Shown here: positions 36,173 to 45,421 of the stretch, in pieces | Layout: every line of letters begins with the position of its first letter | Position numbering within the stretch: the first letter of the stretch is position 1 | Source of the DNA: Bermanella sp047621325 | Lineage (GTDB): Bacteria; Pseudomonadota; Gammaproteobacteria; Pseudomonadales; Oceanobacteraceae | Assembly (NCBI GenBank): GCA_047621325.1 | Contig: JBLHLT010000012.1 | Span: forward strand, 1 to 64,000 | Direction of reading: 5' to 3' | Length of the DNA stretch: 64,000 bases | Position numbers and translations under genes: made by a program | Notes under the pieces: generated by a model | The model's input: the letters and a program-made list of their open reading frames with translations, nothing else | Told to the model about the DNA's origin: nothing | Database searches by the model: none

Positions 36173-37081
36173 TCAAATGTTTTTTGTACATTCTGTGAAT
36201 TCTGTTCTTAACCAGTTTGATAGAGCGTTATTATCAAGTTTTTTATTGCAGATCATATAAAAGGTGTGAGTTAAATTTTCGAAAGGTAGTTCGAATACTT
36301 TAAGACCGAACTGCTCAGAAAATAACTTTCCTAGTTTTCTTGGTACAGCACACATTAGTGCAGTATTAGTTAAAATGTGAGGTACTGATAAAAATGAATG
36401 AACGGACAAGCTTAGGTTTCTTGAGTAGCCTGATTTTCTCAGCTCTTCATCAATCCACCCAGAGAATTCACCTGTATATGAAACTAATAAATGCTCAGAT
36501 ATAAGATAGGTTTCGAGGTTTAGTGTTTTAATTTCTTTGAATAAATTTGGGTTTAAAACAATTACATAGTCTTCTTTGAATAGAGGATCATACGAAAGAC
36601 GATGTGAATCATTAAGGCTAGAAACTACCGCACAGTTTAATTCGCCCTTTTGAATCATGCTTGGTGCATCAATGTAATTAGTTGGCACTATTGAAATAGA
36701 TAGGTTAGGCGCTTTTTTTCTTATTTGTGAAATTAGCTTTGGTGCAAAAGTGGAGAGGCAGTAATCATTTAGACCAATTTTTATTGAAGTTTTTAGATTT
36801 ACAGGATCGAATTTATGACTTGAATTAATAGTTTTTTCTATTTTGAATAATGCTTCTTCTATTTCTGGAACAATAGATTCTGCGGTTCTTGATGGTTTCA
36901 TTTCTCCATTAGATCTAATGAAAAGGCGCTCTCCAAAAATAGAATTAATTCTTTCTAAAGATCGACTTACTGCTGGTTGAGACATGCCAAGTTTTTCGCC
37001 TGCTTTTGTTAGGTTTCGATGATGGTAGATAGAGGTTAGAACTTTCAGAAGGTTTAGATCGATTGAATTAAGACTTTTCAT
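36173..37081 (-). CDS. LysR-family transcriptional regulator
   Basis: 302 residues with an N-terminal winged helix (about 5-65: LNLLKVLTSIYHHRNLTKAG, LGMSQPAVSRSLERI) and a LysR effector-binding domain. It faces away from the FAD monooxygenase gene with 112 AT-rich bases between starts, the usual setting for control of a divergent target. It is convergent with the AfsA-type gene. The effector may be the product of the cluster, which is inference. Confidence 0.92.
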   Translation of the reverse strand: MKSLNSIDLNLLKVLTSIYHHRNLTKAGEKLGMSQPAVSRSLERINSIFGERLFIRSNGEMKPSRTAESIVPEIEEALFKIEKTINSSHKFDPVNLKTSIKIGLNDYCLSTFAPKLISQIRKKAPNLSISIVPTNYIDAPSMIQKGELNCAVVSSLNDSHRLSYDPLFKEDYVIVLNPNLFKEIKTLNLETYLISEHLLVSYTGEFSGWIDEELRKSGYSRNLSLSVHSFLSVPHILTNTALMCAVPRKLGKLFSEQFGLKVFELPFENLTHTFYMICNKKLDNNALSNWLRTEFTECTKNI

Positions 37082-37193
37082 AGGCGTTAGGAATACTTAA
37101 ATATTTTTTCGATACTAACAAATAAATATATATATTGTTAATTAAATTCACATATTGGTGTGATTATTTTTACTAATAAGGACGTTTTAATTT

Positions 37194-38855
37194 TGAGTAG
37201 TAATAAAGTACTAGTTGTAGGAGCTGGGCCGGTTGGTCCTAGCGACAGCATGCTTGCTAAAACAGCAGGGTCTTGATGTCTTAGTTGTTGAACAGAATAA
37301 GTCTCCGACTTTATTTTCAAAAGCGATAGGTATACATGCTCGTACGCTTGAGTCTATGCACGCATTATCACTTACGGAGGCTATGATTGATAATGGCCAG
37401 CCAATGTTTGAATTTGAAATTACAGATGGAAAAACATCTATTTTGGATTCAAATTTCAGTAATGTTGATACGCCATATAATTTTGTATTAGGTCTACCCC
37501 AAAGTAAAACCGAACAGCTATTGTTAGAGCGATTTAAAGAGCTGGGTGGTCAGGTTCAATGGGAAACAGTTGTTGTCGATCTTATAGAGGAAGGTGATCG
37601 CGAAGTAGAGTCTAAAAAAGCAAAAGTGCTAGTAAAAGATAGTGATAATAACCAAACTGTGATTGAAGCTAATTGGATCGTTGGTGCTGATGGTAGTCGA
37701 AGTATTATTCGAGAACTTGCGGGGATAGAATTCCCAGGAGGCTCTTATGGAAATGCGTTTATTTTAGGTGATATTAAATTAGATTGGGAGGGTAATAAGA
37801 GTAAATTACAATTTTTTCTTTCTCCTCATGGTTATTTATTAGTGATCCCTATGCCTAGTGGGATGCATCGTGTAATCGCACAAACAGATTACCGTTTTGA
37901 GGACTTTCAAGGAGCTGACAGGCCTGAAGCGACGTTAGATCAGTTGCAAGCGGTTGTTGATAAAAACGGCCCTGGAGGGATTAAATTACACTCGCCAGAG
38001 TGGGTAACTTGCGCTCCATTTTATCATCGTAATGCGCAAGAAATAATCAAAGGCCGTGTAGTGTTAGTCGGTGATGCCTGTCATTTATTTAGTCCACTTG
38101 GAGCGCAGGGCCTTAATACAGGATTTCAAGATGCATGCAATTTAGCATGGCGCCTTGGTCTATACGAGCGGGGTCTATCAAATATTAATTTGGTTGAAAA
38201 GTACGCAGAGGAGCGTAAACAGATTATCGACTTAATGGTTAAAGTAACCAGTGCGACTAATCGCTATATCACAGCACTTGCACCTCAGAAGCGTTTTTTA
38301 AGACACGTTTTAAGTCGTGTATTTAACAGAACTCAAAAGGTTAAAACAGAATTACCAGCCTTAATGTCTGGAATTAAACAGGCGTATCAAACTGATGGAA
38401 ATGGACAGTTAATTAAAGGTACTAATTTGCCTTTGCCAGGGACAAGGTTTCCACATACTTGGATTGAATCTATAGGGGGTGACTATATTCCTGTGTCCAA
38501 GCTGATTCATGGTAAAGATTTTACTCTTATGTGCATTAATCAACGCTTAACCGAAGATGTTATTGAGCGCTTTAATAATATGAAAAAAAATAGCTTACTC
38601 AAGTTGTCTTTTGTAAATACGATTCTCGTTGGCCGAGAAGCTGTCAAGGATCAAAATACTAAACTTTCTTTTATAAATGATCGATTAGGCGCTATTACTA
38701 ATTTATTAGGTGACTCGTTTGAGGGGATGATCTTAATTCGTCCTGATGGTTTTGTGTCATTCGTTCAGAGTTCATGGGAGGTTAATTCTTTGACCGATCA
38801 CTTCGAATCTATCGGTATCTTTACTCATCGTTTATCTAAAATAAAGGCGGTATGA
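37194..38855 (+). pseudogene. FAD-dependent aromatic monooxygenase, frameshifted near its start
   Basis: The TTG at 37194 (after AAGGAC) begins SSNKVLVVGAGPVG, the FAD-binding GxGxxG. One extra C at 37238-37239 then shifts the frame. The remaining 540-residue frame continues LATACLLKQQGLDVLVVEQN. Further motifs are intact: VGADGSRSIIRELAG (DG motif), VVLVGDACHLFSPLGAQGLN (GD motif) and a C-terminal thioredoxin-like region as in phenol/PheA-TfdB-type hydroxylases. If the base is real, the FAD site is lost. Re-initiation at internal starts would give an inactive protein. Confidence 0.82.
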
Positions 38856-38858
38856 ATA

Positions 38859-39566
38859 ATGGTTAATATACAGAAAGCCGCATTTTTTGATATTGATAAT
38901 ACAGTTGTAAACATAAAAACAATGTTTTCATTTATGAAGTATTACTTAGATTCAAGTGGATCTAATAACTCTGATCTTACTTACGAATCCTTCAGTCTTT
39001 ACTTGGATAAATTTTCTAAAAGGACAGATCGAGTAGAGCTGAATAAATATTTCTATTCATTTTTTAAAGGATGGAGTCAAGAAACTGTAAAAAAAGAATC
39101 TGTAAAGTGGTTTCAGGGGTTAGTACTAGATAAAAATAACAATTTGTTTATTGAACCCATTGTTAAGCTAATCAAAGATTTAAAACAGCAAGGTTTTTTA
39201 ATTGTTGCTGTATCAGGATCATTTCATGAGGCTCTCTTACCCCTTATAAATTACTTGGAGTTTGATGCTGTATTGGCGACGGAACTTAAAACCCAAAAGG
39301 AAATTTATACAGGATCAATTTCTAAGAGCATGATCGGAGCTGGGAAGGGAGAGTCAATTATTGATTTCGCTCGGCTCCATAATATCAAGCTGCATGAGTC
39401 ATGCGCGTGTGGTGATCACATAACGGATTTATCCATGCTTGAATTGGTTGATAGACCTCTGGTTGTAGCGGGTGATGAAAATCTTGAAAAGATAGCCAAG
39501 GAGCGGTCTTGGGAGATCATTCACAATACTTCAGTTTTAACAGATGATAAAGAACTACATGTGTAG
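38859..39566 (+). CDS. HAD-IB family phosphatase
   Basis: 235 residues of the SerB-like HAD subfamily IB. Motif I is FFDIDNTVV (nucleophile D11, acid D13), motif II the serine in VAVSGSFHE, motif III the lysine in GAGKGES, and motif IV GDHITDLSML. All catalytic residues are present. It starts 3 bases after the monooxygenase, so it is in the same operon. A phosphate-removing step fits an AfsA-type pathway, in which the condensation product carries a phosphate. The substrate is not shown by sequence. Confidence 0.87.
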   Translation: MVNIQKAAFFDIDNTVVNIKTMFSFMKYYLDSSGSNNSDLTYESFSLYLDKFSKRTDRVELNKYFYSFFKGWSQETVKKESVKWFQGLVLDKNNNLFIEPIVKLIKDLKQQGFLIVAVSGSFHEALLPLINYLEFDAVLATELKTQKEIYTGSISKSMIGAGKGESIIDFARLHNIKLHESCACGDHITDLSMLELVDRPLVVAGDENLEKIAKERSWEIIHNTSVLTDDKELHV

Positions 39567-39595
39567 TTTTTTCATTAACTTTTGGATTACGAATT

Positions 39596-40528
39596 ATGAA
39601 TAACCGTATTTACTGGATGGCTGTTTTAAGCCTTCTGTTTGCAACAACTGCCTGGGGTGGTTTATTCCATGTTGGGAAATGGGCTCTTCAAGAGCTTGAT
39701 CCTTATTGGTTTACAGCTGTGCTTTACTGTTGTGCTGCTTTGTTTGTTTTTATTATTTCTTTATTTATTGGTCGTCTTAAGTGGTCCGTCTTAAAACAGA
39801 ACTGCTTTAAATTAACAATCTATGGCGTTCTAGGTTATGGAGTATTTGGGGTGTTGGTTTTTGTTGGGCTAAGTATGTCTGTGCCATCACACGGGGCTGT
39901 AATTATGGCAACTATGCCAATATCATCCTTAGTGATTGGCTGGGTATATGATAATCAGCCTGTTAAAATCCAAGGTATTTTTATTGCATTAATCGCGCTA
40001 TTAGGTGTCGGCCTAGTTTCGGGGGCATGGGGTGTTAGTGACTCAAGTCAGGATGTAACCATTAAAGGAGATATCATTGCCCTGATTGGCACCTTGGGAT
40101 GGATTTTTTATAGTCGCGCTCAGAAAGGATTCACTAATATATCTGTTTTTGAGTTCACAGCATTCACTACCTTTTTAGCTTTCCCATTAATTATATTATT
40201 TGCGGTCTGCCTAAGTCTGTTTGGTTTATCAAGTACTCCAAGTGTTTCGAGCTTAGTGTCTGTGACGCCAGCCATGATGTATGTCGTTATCTTTGCAACT
40301 GTATTATCTGGTCTGGCATTTAACTTTGGTGTTAGAAATTTAGGTGCGCATCAAGGAATAGTCTTTATTAACTTTGTTCCGATTTCAGCATGGATCATTA
40401 GCTTGGTATTAGGTCAAGTTCCTTCTGGTAATGAAATGGTAGGTACCGCTTTAGTTATTATCTCTTTATTGGCTCAGGCATCAATTACAAAATATACATT
40501 TTCAAAATTAGCCGTAAAGGCAAGTTAG
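39596..40528 (+). CDS. EamA/DMT-type exporter
   Basis: 310 residues with about ten membrane helices in two EamA repeats (about 8-140 and 160-295). It begins MNNRIYWMAVLSLLFATTAWGG. These carriers usually export metabolites. It follows the HAD gene after 29 bases on the same strand and is a candidate exporter for the cluster product. Confidence 0.88.
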   Translation: MNNRIYWMAVLSLLFATTAWGGLFHVGKWALQELDPYWFTAVLYCCAALFVFIISLFIGRLKWSVLKQNCFKLTIYGVLGYGVFGVLVFVGLSMSVPSHGAVIMATMPISSLVIGWVYDNQPVKIQGIFIALIALLGVGLVSGAWGVSDSSQDVTIKGDIIALIGTLGWIFYSRAQKGFTNISVFEFTAFTTFLAFPLIILFAVCLSLFGLSSTPSVSSLVSVTPAMMYVVIFATVLSGLAFNFGVRNLGAHQGIVFINFVPISAWIISLVLGQVPSGNEMVGTALVIISLLAQASITKYTFSKLAVKAS

Positions 40529-40591
40529 TTTTGTTATCACCCTTTGTGGTCTTTTCCTTTGTGGCTATGTCGGCTGCAGGTAAAGGCTGCC

Positions 40592-40625
40592 AAAATTAAA
40601 ATTAAAATTAAAATTAAAATTAAAA
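40592..40625. repeat. Hexamer tandem repeat (AAAATT)5
   Basis: Five perfect AAAATT units and a trailing AAAA run directly into AAGGTTACACT, the ribosome-binding region of the MBL-fold gene. Confidence 0.9.
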
Positions 40626-40634
40626 GGTTACACT

Positions 40635-41588
40635 ATGAAAAATTCAATAAAATCACTTATAATTATCTCCCTATCTATAATTTCCGCAGTCTCTCAGGCG
40701 GGTAAATTAGGTGTGTATACCTCCCCAGCATCGGGGTTTGATACTCATACGTTCTATTATGATGACGGAAAAGAGGTCACAGTTTTTGATACTCAGTTCG
40801 TTCCTTCTTTAACGGAACAAATGGTTAAAAAAATCAAGTCTGAAACGTCTTCTCCAATAACAAGAGTGATCGTGACTCACCCAAATCCGGATAAATTCAA
40901 TGGTTTATCTTATCTTCATGGTCTTGGTGTGACGTCAATTTCCAGTAAGGCTGTCGCTCAGAGTATCCCAGAAGTGCATGATTATAAAAAGAATTTTTGG
41001 GTTAATGTAATGGGTGCATTTAAAGATCACGAATACCCTGTTCTTGAAAATATTAAAAATACATTTGAAAATAATCACACAATTAAACTCCAGTCAGGTG
41101 AAACGATTTCGTTATTTCAGCTGGATAACTCTGGTGTGGCGAAGACTCAAGTGGTCGCACGAATTGACTCTACCGGTGATTTGATTGTTGGTGATTTAAT
41201 TCATACAAAAGCGCACGCGTGGCTTGAGGGTGGCCTTGTAAATGGAACACCTGACCCTGACCTTTCTGCTTGGGTTAACGCTTTAAGTGAGCTACCAGCA
41301 TTATCCTCAGAGTTTAAAAATGCGAAGGTTTATGGCGGCCGAGGTGAGTTCATTAATGTTAAAGATGCGGTAATCGAACAAATGACTTACCTTAATAAAG
41401 CGAATAGTGTAATTAATGATTACATTATAAAAAATAATATTAAAAAGAATACTATTTCTGATAAAAAAGTAGCATCAGAATTATATAAAGATATTGCTCG
41501 GGTATTCTCAGATAAGTTTCCTGAATATAAGGCGCCATATATGATTCAGTATTCTATTTATGGTCTTGTTGGTTCTATTACAGATTAG
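40635..41588 (+). CDS. Periplasmic MBL-fold protein with altered metal motif
   Basis: 317 residues with a signal peptide (about 1-22, ending AVSQA). The fold resembles metallo-beta-lactamase hydrolases: VIVTHPNPDKFNGLSYL stands where the HxHxDH motif is expected, and GDLIVGDLIHTKAHAW carries the usual later aspartate. The motif reads H-P-N-P-D-K, so the second histidine and the final DH pair are not standard. Binding of one metal, or loss of activity, is possible. Family members include lactonases. The position at the end of the AfsA-type cluster is suggestive only. Confidence 0.72.
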   Translation: MKNSIKSLIIISLSIISAVSQAGKLGVYTSPASGFDTHTFYYDDGKEVTVFDTQFVPSLTEQMVKKIKSETSSPITRVIVTHPNPDKFNGLSYLHGLGVTSISSKAVAQSIPEVHDYKKNFWVNVMGAFKDHEYPVLENIKNTFENNHTIKLQSGETISLFQLDNSGVAKTQVVARIDSTGDLIVGDLIHTKAHAWLEGGLVNGTPDPDLSAWVNALSELPALSSEFKNAKVYGGRGEFINVKDAVIEQMTYLNKANSVINDYIIKNNIKKNTISDKKVASELYKDIARVFSDKFPEYKAPYMIQYSIYGLVGSITD

Positions 41589-41595
41589 GCTGATG

Positions 41596-41624
41596 TTAAA
41601 TTGCTGCCACTGGCAGCAATTTAA
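41596..41624. terminator. Long perfect hairpin after the MBL-fold gene
   Basis: TTAAATTGCTGCC-ACT-GGCAGCAATTTAA, a 13-bp perfect stem 7 bases beyond the stop codon. A T-run is missing on both sides, so termination is likely but not certain. Confidence 0.5.
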
Positions 41625-41861
41625 GGAAAAAATATCAAAAGTACTCAGTTACCTTAGTAATAACGCTTATTTGATATATTTGAATAACACACTAAGACTT
41701 ATTTATTAGTCCATTTTTGCTGTTTATTAACATGTGACCATATTAGACATAGTATGTGTCCTTATTTGACCTGCTCCTTTCTGTGTGTCTGCTTCAATAG
41801 ATGCCGTAGTAAACCTAAACTTAAATCTAAAAATAAAATGGTTATAAATAAAGGTAACGTC

Positions 41862-42884
41862 ATGAAAAAAATATCACGCTGGATTACTGGCGCACTTATT
41901 TTGTCTTCCATATCAATCGCGCCAGTTCAAGCAGGCTTGCTTGATTGGCTTTTCCCTAAATCTACTTATGCACAAACCCAATATCCAATTGTGATGGTTC
42001 CCGGTGCCTTTGCGTTTGATGATGCATTTGGAATATTAGATTACTGGCATGGTATAACGGATGAGTTACGTGATGAAGGCGCTGAAGTATACGTAGTCAA
42101 TTTAAGTTCATTAGCTTTTCATGAAAAGCGTGGAGAAGAGCTATTAGCCGATATACAAGAAATTATTGCTATAACGGGAGCAGAAAAAGTAAATCTAATG
42201 GCTCATAGTCAGGGTGCCAGCGCTTCACGTTATGTGGCAGCTAAAATTCCACATTTAATTGCTTCTATTAGCTGCAGTCACTGCATGAATGAAGGTACTC
42301 ACTTTGCAGGTAACGCCTCTGAATTTCTTGAAAACAATACGTTAATAAATTTCTTTACTACGGCAGCCGTGGATACATTTTTTAACTTTCTCGAAGCTGG
42401 TTCGGCTTATCCAAGTGATGGCGAATTTAACAGTGACTATCGTGGTACTCAAAGCTCACAATCTTTATTGATTGCAGCCAGTCTTGACGACTACGATCGT
42501 TTTAATGCGTTGTACCCTCAGGCTATGCCGACGACAGACTGCAGTCAAATTAACAGCGGCATAGGTGGACATACTGGCGGCGGTGAAGAGTTAGTAGACG
42601 GTGTTCGCTATTTCTCTTGGGGGGGCAATAAAACCATTACTAATATCTTTGATCCACTGGATCTTACCCTTATCCCTGTAGTGGGTTTTTTCATGCCTGA
42701 TAATTTAGTTTGGGATGGTTTAGTTCCCGGTTGCGGTCAAGCACTGGGCACGTTACTGCGAGATGATTATCCAACTAATCATTACGATGCCATTAATCAA
42801 ACAGCTGGAATTACGAGGTTGTTTGTAGATGTACCGTCGATTTTTGTAACTCAAGCAAATCGCCTTAAAAATATCGGTTTATAA
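41862..42884 (+). CDS. Secreted triacylglycerol lipase, family I
   Basis: 340 residues from MKKISRWITGALILSS, with a signal peptide ending PVQAG. The frame extends upstream to 41754, but those 36 residues are not leader-like, and AAAGGTAACGTC precedes the chosen ATG. Residues match Pseudomonas/Burkholderia lipases: S116 in LMAHSQGAS (alanine where glycine is usual), D285 in VWDGLVPG, H307 in DDYPTNHYDAINQT, calcium-ligand D309, and a disulphide pair C227/C291. An extra CxxC (C138, C141) is unusual. The foldase gene follows 152 bases later. Export by Sec and then type II secretion is expected. Confidence 0.9.
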   Translation: MKKISRWITGALILSSISIAPVQAGLLDWLFPKSTYAQTQYPIVMVPGAFAFDDAFGILDYWHGITDELRDEGAEVYVVNLSSLAFHEKRGEELLADIQEIIAITGAEKVNLMAHSQGASASRYVAAKIPHLIASISCSHCMNEGTHFAGNASEFLENNTLINFFTTAAVDTFFNFLEAGSAYPSDGEFNSDYRGTQSSQSLLIAASLDDYDRFNALYPQAMPTTDCSQINSGIGGHTGGGEELVDGVRYFSWGGNKTITNIFDPLDLTLIPVVGFFMPDNLVWDGLVPGCGQALGTLLRDDYPTNHYDAINQTAGITRLFVDVPSIFVTQANRLKNIGL

Positions 42885-43036
42885 TCGCTCTCTACAGAAT
42901 GCCAGTAGGCCAAAACGGGTGCTGGCAGATGTGTAAACACGCTTTTAGCGTTACCCAGTATCATAAGCCATTAGTATAAACGGTTTTAAAAGTTAATAAG
43001 ATCGTGATTGTTTGCGTAAAATGAGGTGGAAATACG

Positions 43037-44041
43037 ATGTTTAAAGGTCTCATGGTTATGTGTGTTGTAGTTGCTGTTACGGTGATCATTACACATTACT
43101 CAGGTGCTAAAATTATTAGTTCACTCGTCAGTCAGGACACAGCTGTAACCCAGTTTGATAATAATATAACGCCTTTACCGGTCGAAAAAATAACGATTAT
43201 ACATCCTGAAGAAGCTTATACAGACTTTAAAAATTCACCGCCGACTTATTTAAAGGGTACTGATATTCGTGGTGGATTTCACCTAGACTTAAACGGACGA
43301 TTAATTATTAGTCGCAGTATTAAGCAGCGGTTTGATTACTTTTTTTTAATGACAGATCATAAAACACTGGCAGAAATTATTGAAATTATTTCAGGCCATC
43401 TGCAAGCTGAGTTGAAAGGGCCCGCCTTGGAAAGTGCACAGATTATATTGGTGAATTATACGAAGTATTTCCATCAATATAATGATTTCATGATGCAGCA
43501 AGAAGGTTTAAGTCAAGGCGATGTTCACTGGTTAAGCGAACAAATTACTAAAATTAGGCAAGAAACGTTAGGGCAAGAAGTCAGTGACGCATTCTTTTCA
43601 AAAGAAGATATATTAAGACAGCAATCATTAAACACATTAGCAAATCATGATGCAAAGCCACAGCTTTCTAAGCAAGTTGACATACCCGATAACATTATAG
43701 TGAATCAAGAAAAAACTCTTAGCTATGTTGCGTCAAAAAAAATACTACTAAGCGCTTTAAATGATAATAAAAGTCCGAAAGAAATACAGGAATTACGTAA
43801 AAATCTATACGGATACGATGCCGCCCTGAGGTTGCAGAAATTAGATGAAGAGCGTAATCAATGGAAAATTTATGTTCAGCGTTATCAAAATTTGAAGCAG
43901 CAATTAATAGTATCGGGTATTTCAAAATTAGATATTAACGCACAAATAAAAGAAAGTTTAAAAAATGAATACCAATTAACAAATCAGCAAATAAAGCGAT
44001 TAGAGTCTATTGATCGCAGTAATAACAGCCCTGAATCTTAA
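43037..44041 (+). CDS. lifO: Lipase-specific foldase
   Basis: 334 residues. One N-terminal membrane helix (about 3-22), a variable linker, then the steric chaperone domain. TYLKGTDIRGGFHLDLNGRL and RFDYFFLMTD (98-107) correspond to the RxxFDYxLSA signature. TLGQEVSDAFFSKED and SYVASKKILLS follow the family pattern. It is anchored in the inner membrane and helps fold the lipase in the periplasm. It directly follows the lipase gene on the same strand, the usual arrangement. Confidence 0.92.
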   Translation: MFKGLMVMCVVVAVTVIITHYSGAKIISSLVSQDTAVTQFDNNITPLPVEKITIIHPEEAYTDFKNSPPTYLKGTDIRGGFHLDLNGRLIISRSIKQRFDYFFLMTDHKTLAEIIEIISGHLQAELKGPALESAQIILVNYTKYFHQYNDFMMQQEGLSQGDVHWLSEQITKIRQETLGQEVSDAFFSKEDILRQQSLNTLANHDAKPQLSKQVDIPDNIIVNQEKTLSYVASKKILLSALNDNKSPKEIQELRKNLYGYDAALRLQKLDEERNQWKIYVQRYQNLKQQLIVSGISKLDINAQIKESLKNEYQLTNQQIKRLESIDRSNNSPES

Positions 44042-44196
44042 TTTTTAAGGAGTTGGTCTATATGCGCCTATCTTGTAACTACATACCTATTAAGCTTGAT
44101 AGAGTAGTTACTCTAATATTAGAATTTAAAGATTAAAGCATTGTCTTGAAATGACAGAAGCCTAGGCTAACCCTAAAATAACAGAAAGAGAAAAGT

Positions 44197-45321
44197 ATGC
44201 CTTTGGATATCGATGAAGCAGTAATTCCTTTGGCACATATAGACAATTATTTTGTTTTAAGAAAAGTACTTGTCGCCCATAGTGAGCTACGGGGTAATCC
44301 TTATAAAACGCCTCCTTCTTGGGCGTGCAGTACAGATGTTCTTAGAATAACTCAGCAATTAGAGCCCCGTAAGGTGTATCCGCTTGCAGGCATTGATACA
44401 AGTCAGCGTTCAAGTAATACCTTAATTACAATACGTCAATGTATGAAAATTGTTAACTTGGTTAAAAGGATACTACCAGGTCATCATCTTGGCTTGTCTA
44501 TTGGTAAGTTGATGACACTCTCACATCACGGTCAAGCAGGTATAGCCGTCGCCACCCAAGACACCATTAAAGAATCTATTATTGCAGCTTGCAGACTTGG
44601 TGGTACATTATTTCCAGCCCTTAAATACAACTACCAGGATGGCGATGGATATAGTAGTGTTTTTTTTGAAGGAAATGTATCGGATCAAGATTTTTGTCAG
44701 TTTTTTTTAGAGATAAATATGGCTAGCTTTTATCATATTTTCAAATACTTAACTAGTAATCAGTATGAAGCTAAGTTTGTTAGATTTTCATGTCCAGAAC
44801 CCGCTCACAGTCATATTTATAAACACTTTTTTAATTGCCCTGTCGAGTTTTCCGCTGATAAAACGGAACTTGGAATTCCTACTGAATCCCTTAAACAAGT
44901 TATGCCGTTAGCAAATCGATTTATTGCCTTGAGCTCTGAAAAAAAACTGATAGCGAGTCTTCCCATACCCAATAAAAAAATAATTATTAATAAGCTTGAG
45001 AAAATAATATTAAAAACAAATGGCGAGTTTCATTCTCTTGAATCAGCAGCAGAAGTAATGGGTATGAGTGGGCGTACCTTAAGGCGAAAACTTTCAGAGG
45101 AGGGTAGTAGTTACCAAAAAGTATTAAATGAAGTCCGTTGTCAGTTAGCACAAAAACTCTTAAGGCTTGGTCGTGAAAGTATTACGGATATTGCATTTTT
45201 ATTAGGATTTGCCGACACTTCAGCTTTCACTAAAGCCTTTAAACGATGGACCAATAAGAGCCCTAGAGAGTATAAAATTGATGTACATGGGGCACTGAAT
45301 AGAAAAGAGTCATTAGTGTGA
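44197..45321 (+). CDS. AraC-family regulator with arabinose-binding-like N-domain
   Basis: 374 residues. The N-terminal Arabinose_bd-type domain (about 20-210) has GHHLGLSIGKLMTLSHHGQAG. The C-terminal AraC double helix-turn-helix (about 280-365) has AAEVMGMSGRTLRRKLSEEG, ESITDIAFLLGFADTSAFTK and KSPREYK. This subgroup includes OruR-type activators, and relatives next to lipase genes respond to lipids or alkanes. It lies after the lipase-foldase pair, so it may control that pair or the divergent esterase cluster. A fragment of a similar gene is at 50.65 kb. Confidence 0.9.
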   Translation: MPLDIDEAVIPLAHIDNYFVLRKVLVAHSELRGNPYKTPPSWACSTDVLRITQQLEPRKVYPLAGIDTSQRSSNTLITIRQCMKIVNLVKRILPGHHLGLSIGKLMTLSHHGQAGIAVATQDTIKESIIAACRLGGTLFPALKYNYQDGDGYSSVFFEGNVSDQDFCQFFLEINMASFYHIFKYLTSNQYEAKFVRFSCPEPAHSHIYKHFFNCPVEFSADKTELGIPTESLKQVMPLANRFIALSSEKKLIASLPIPNKKIIINKLEKIILKTNGEFHSLESAAEVMGMSGRTLRRKLSEEGSSYQKVLNEVRCQLAQKLLRLGRESITDIAFLLGFADTSAFTKAFKRWTNKSPREYKIDVHGALNRKESLV

Positions 45322-45421
45322 CACGGCTTATGTGCGGCATATTTGTTATTAATTTAAAACAGTACCTTGGTAATGCATGTCAGTAATGATTGTATTAGCC
45401 ACGATTCGGCTGTCATTTTTT

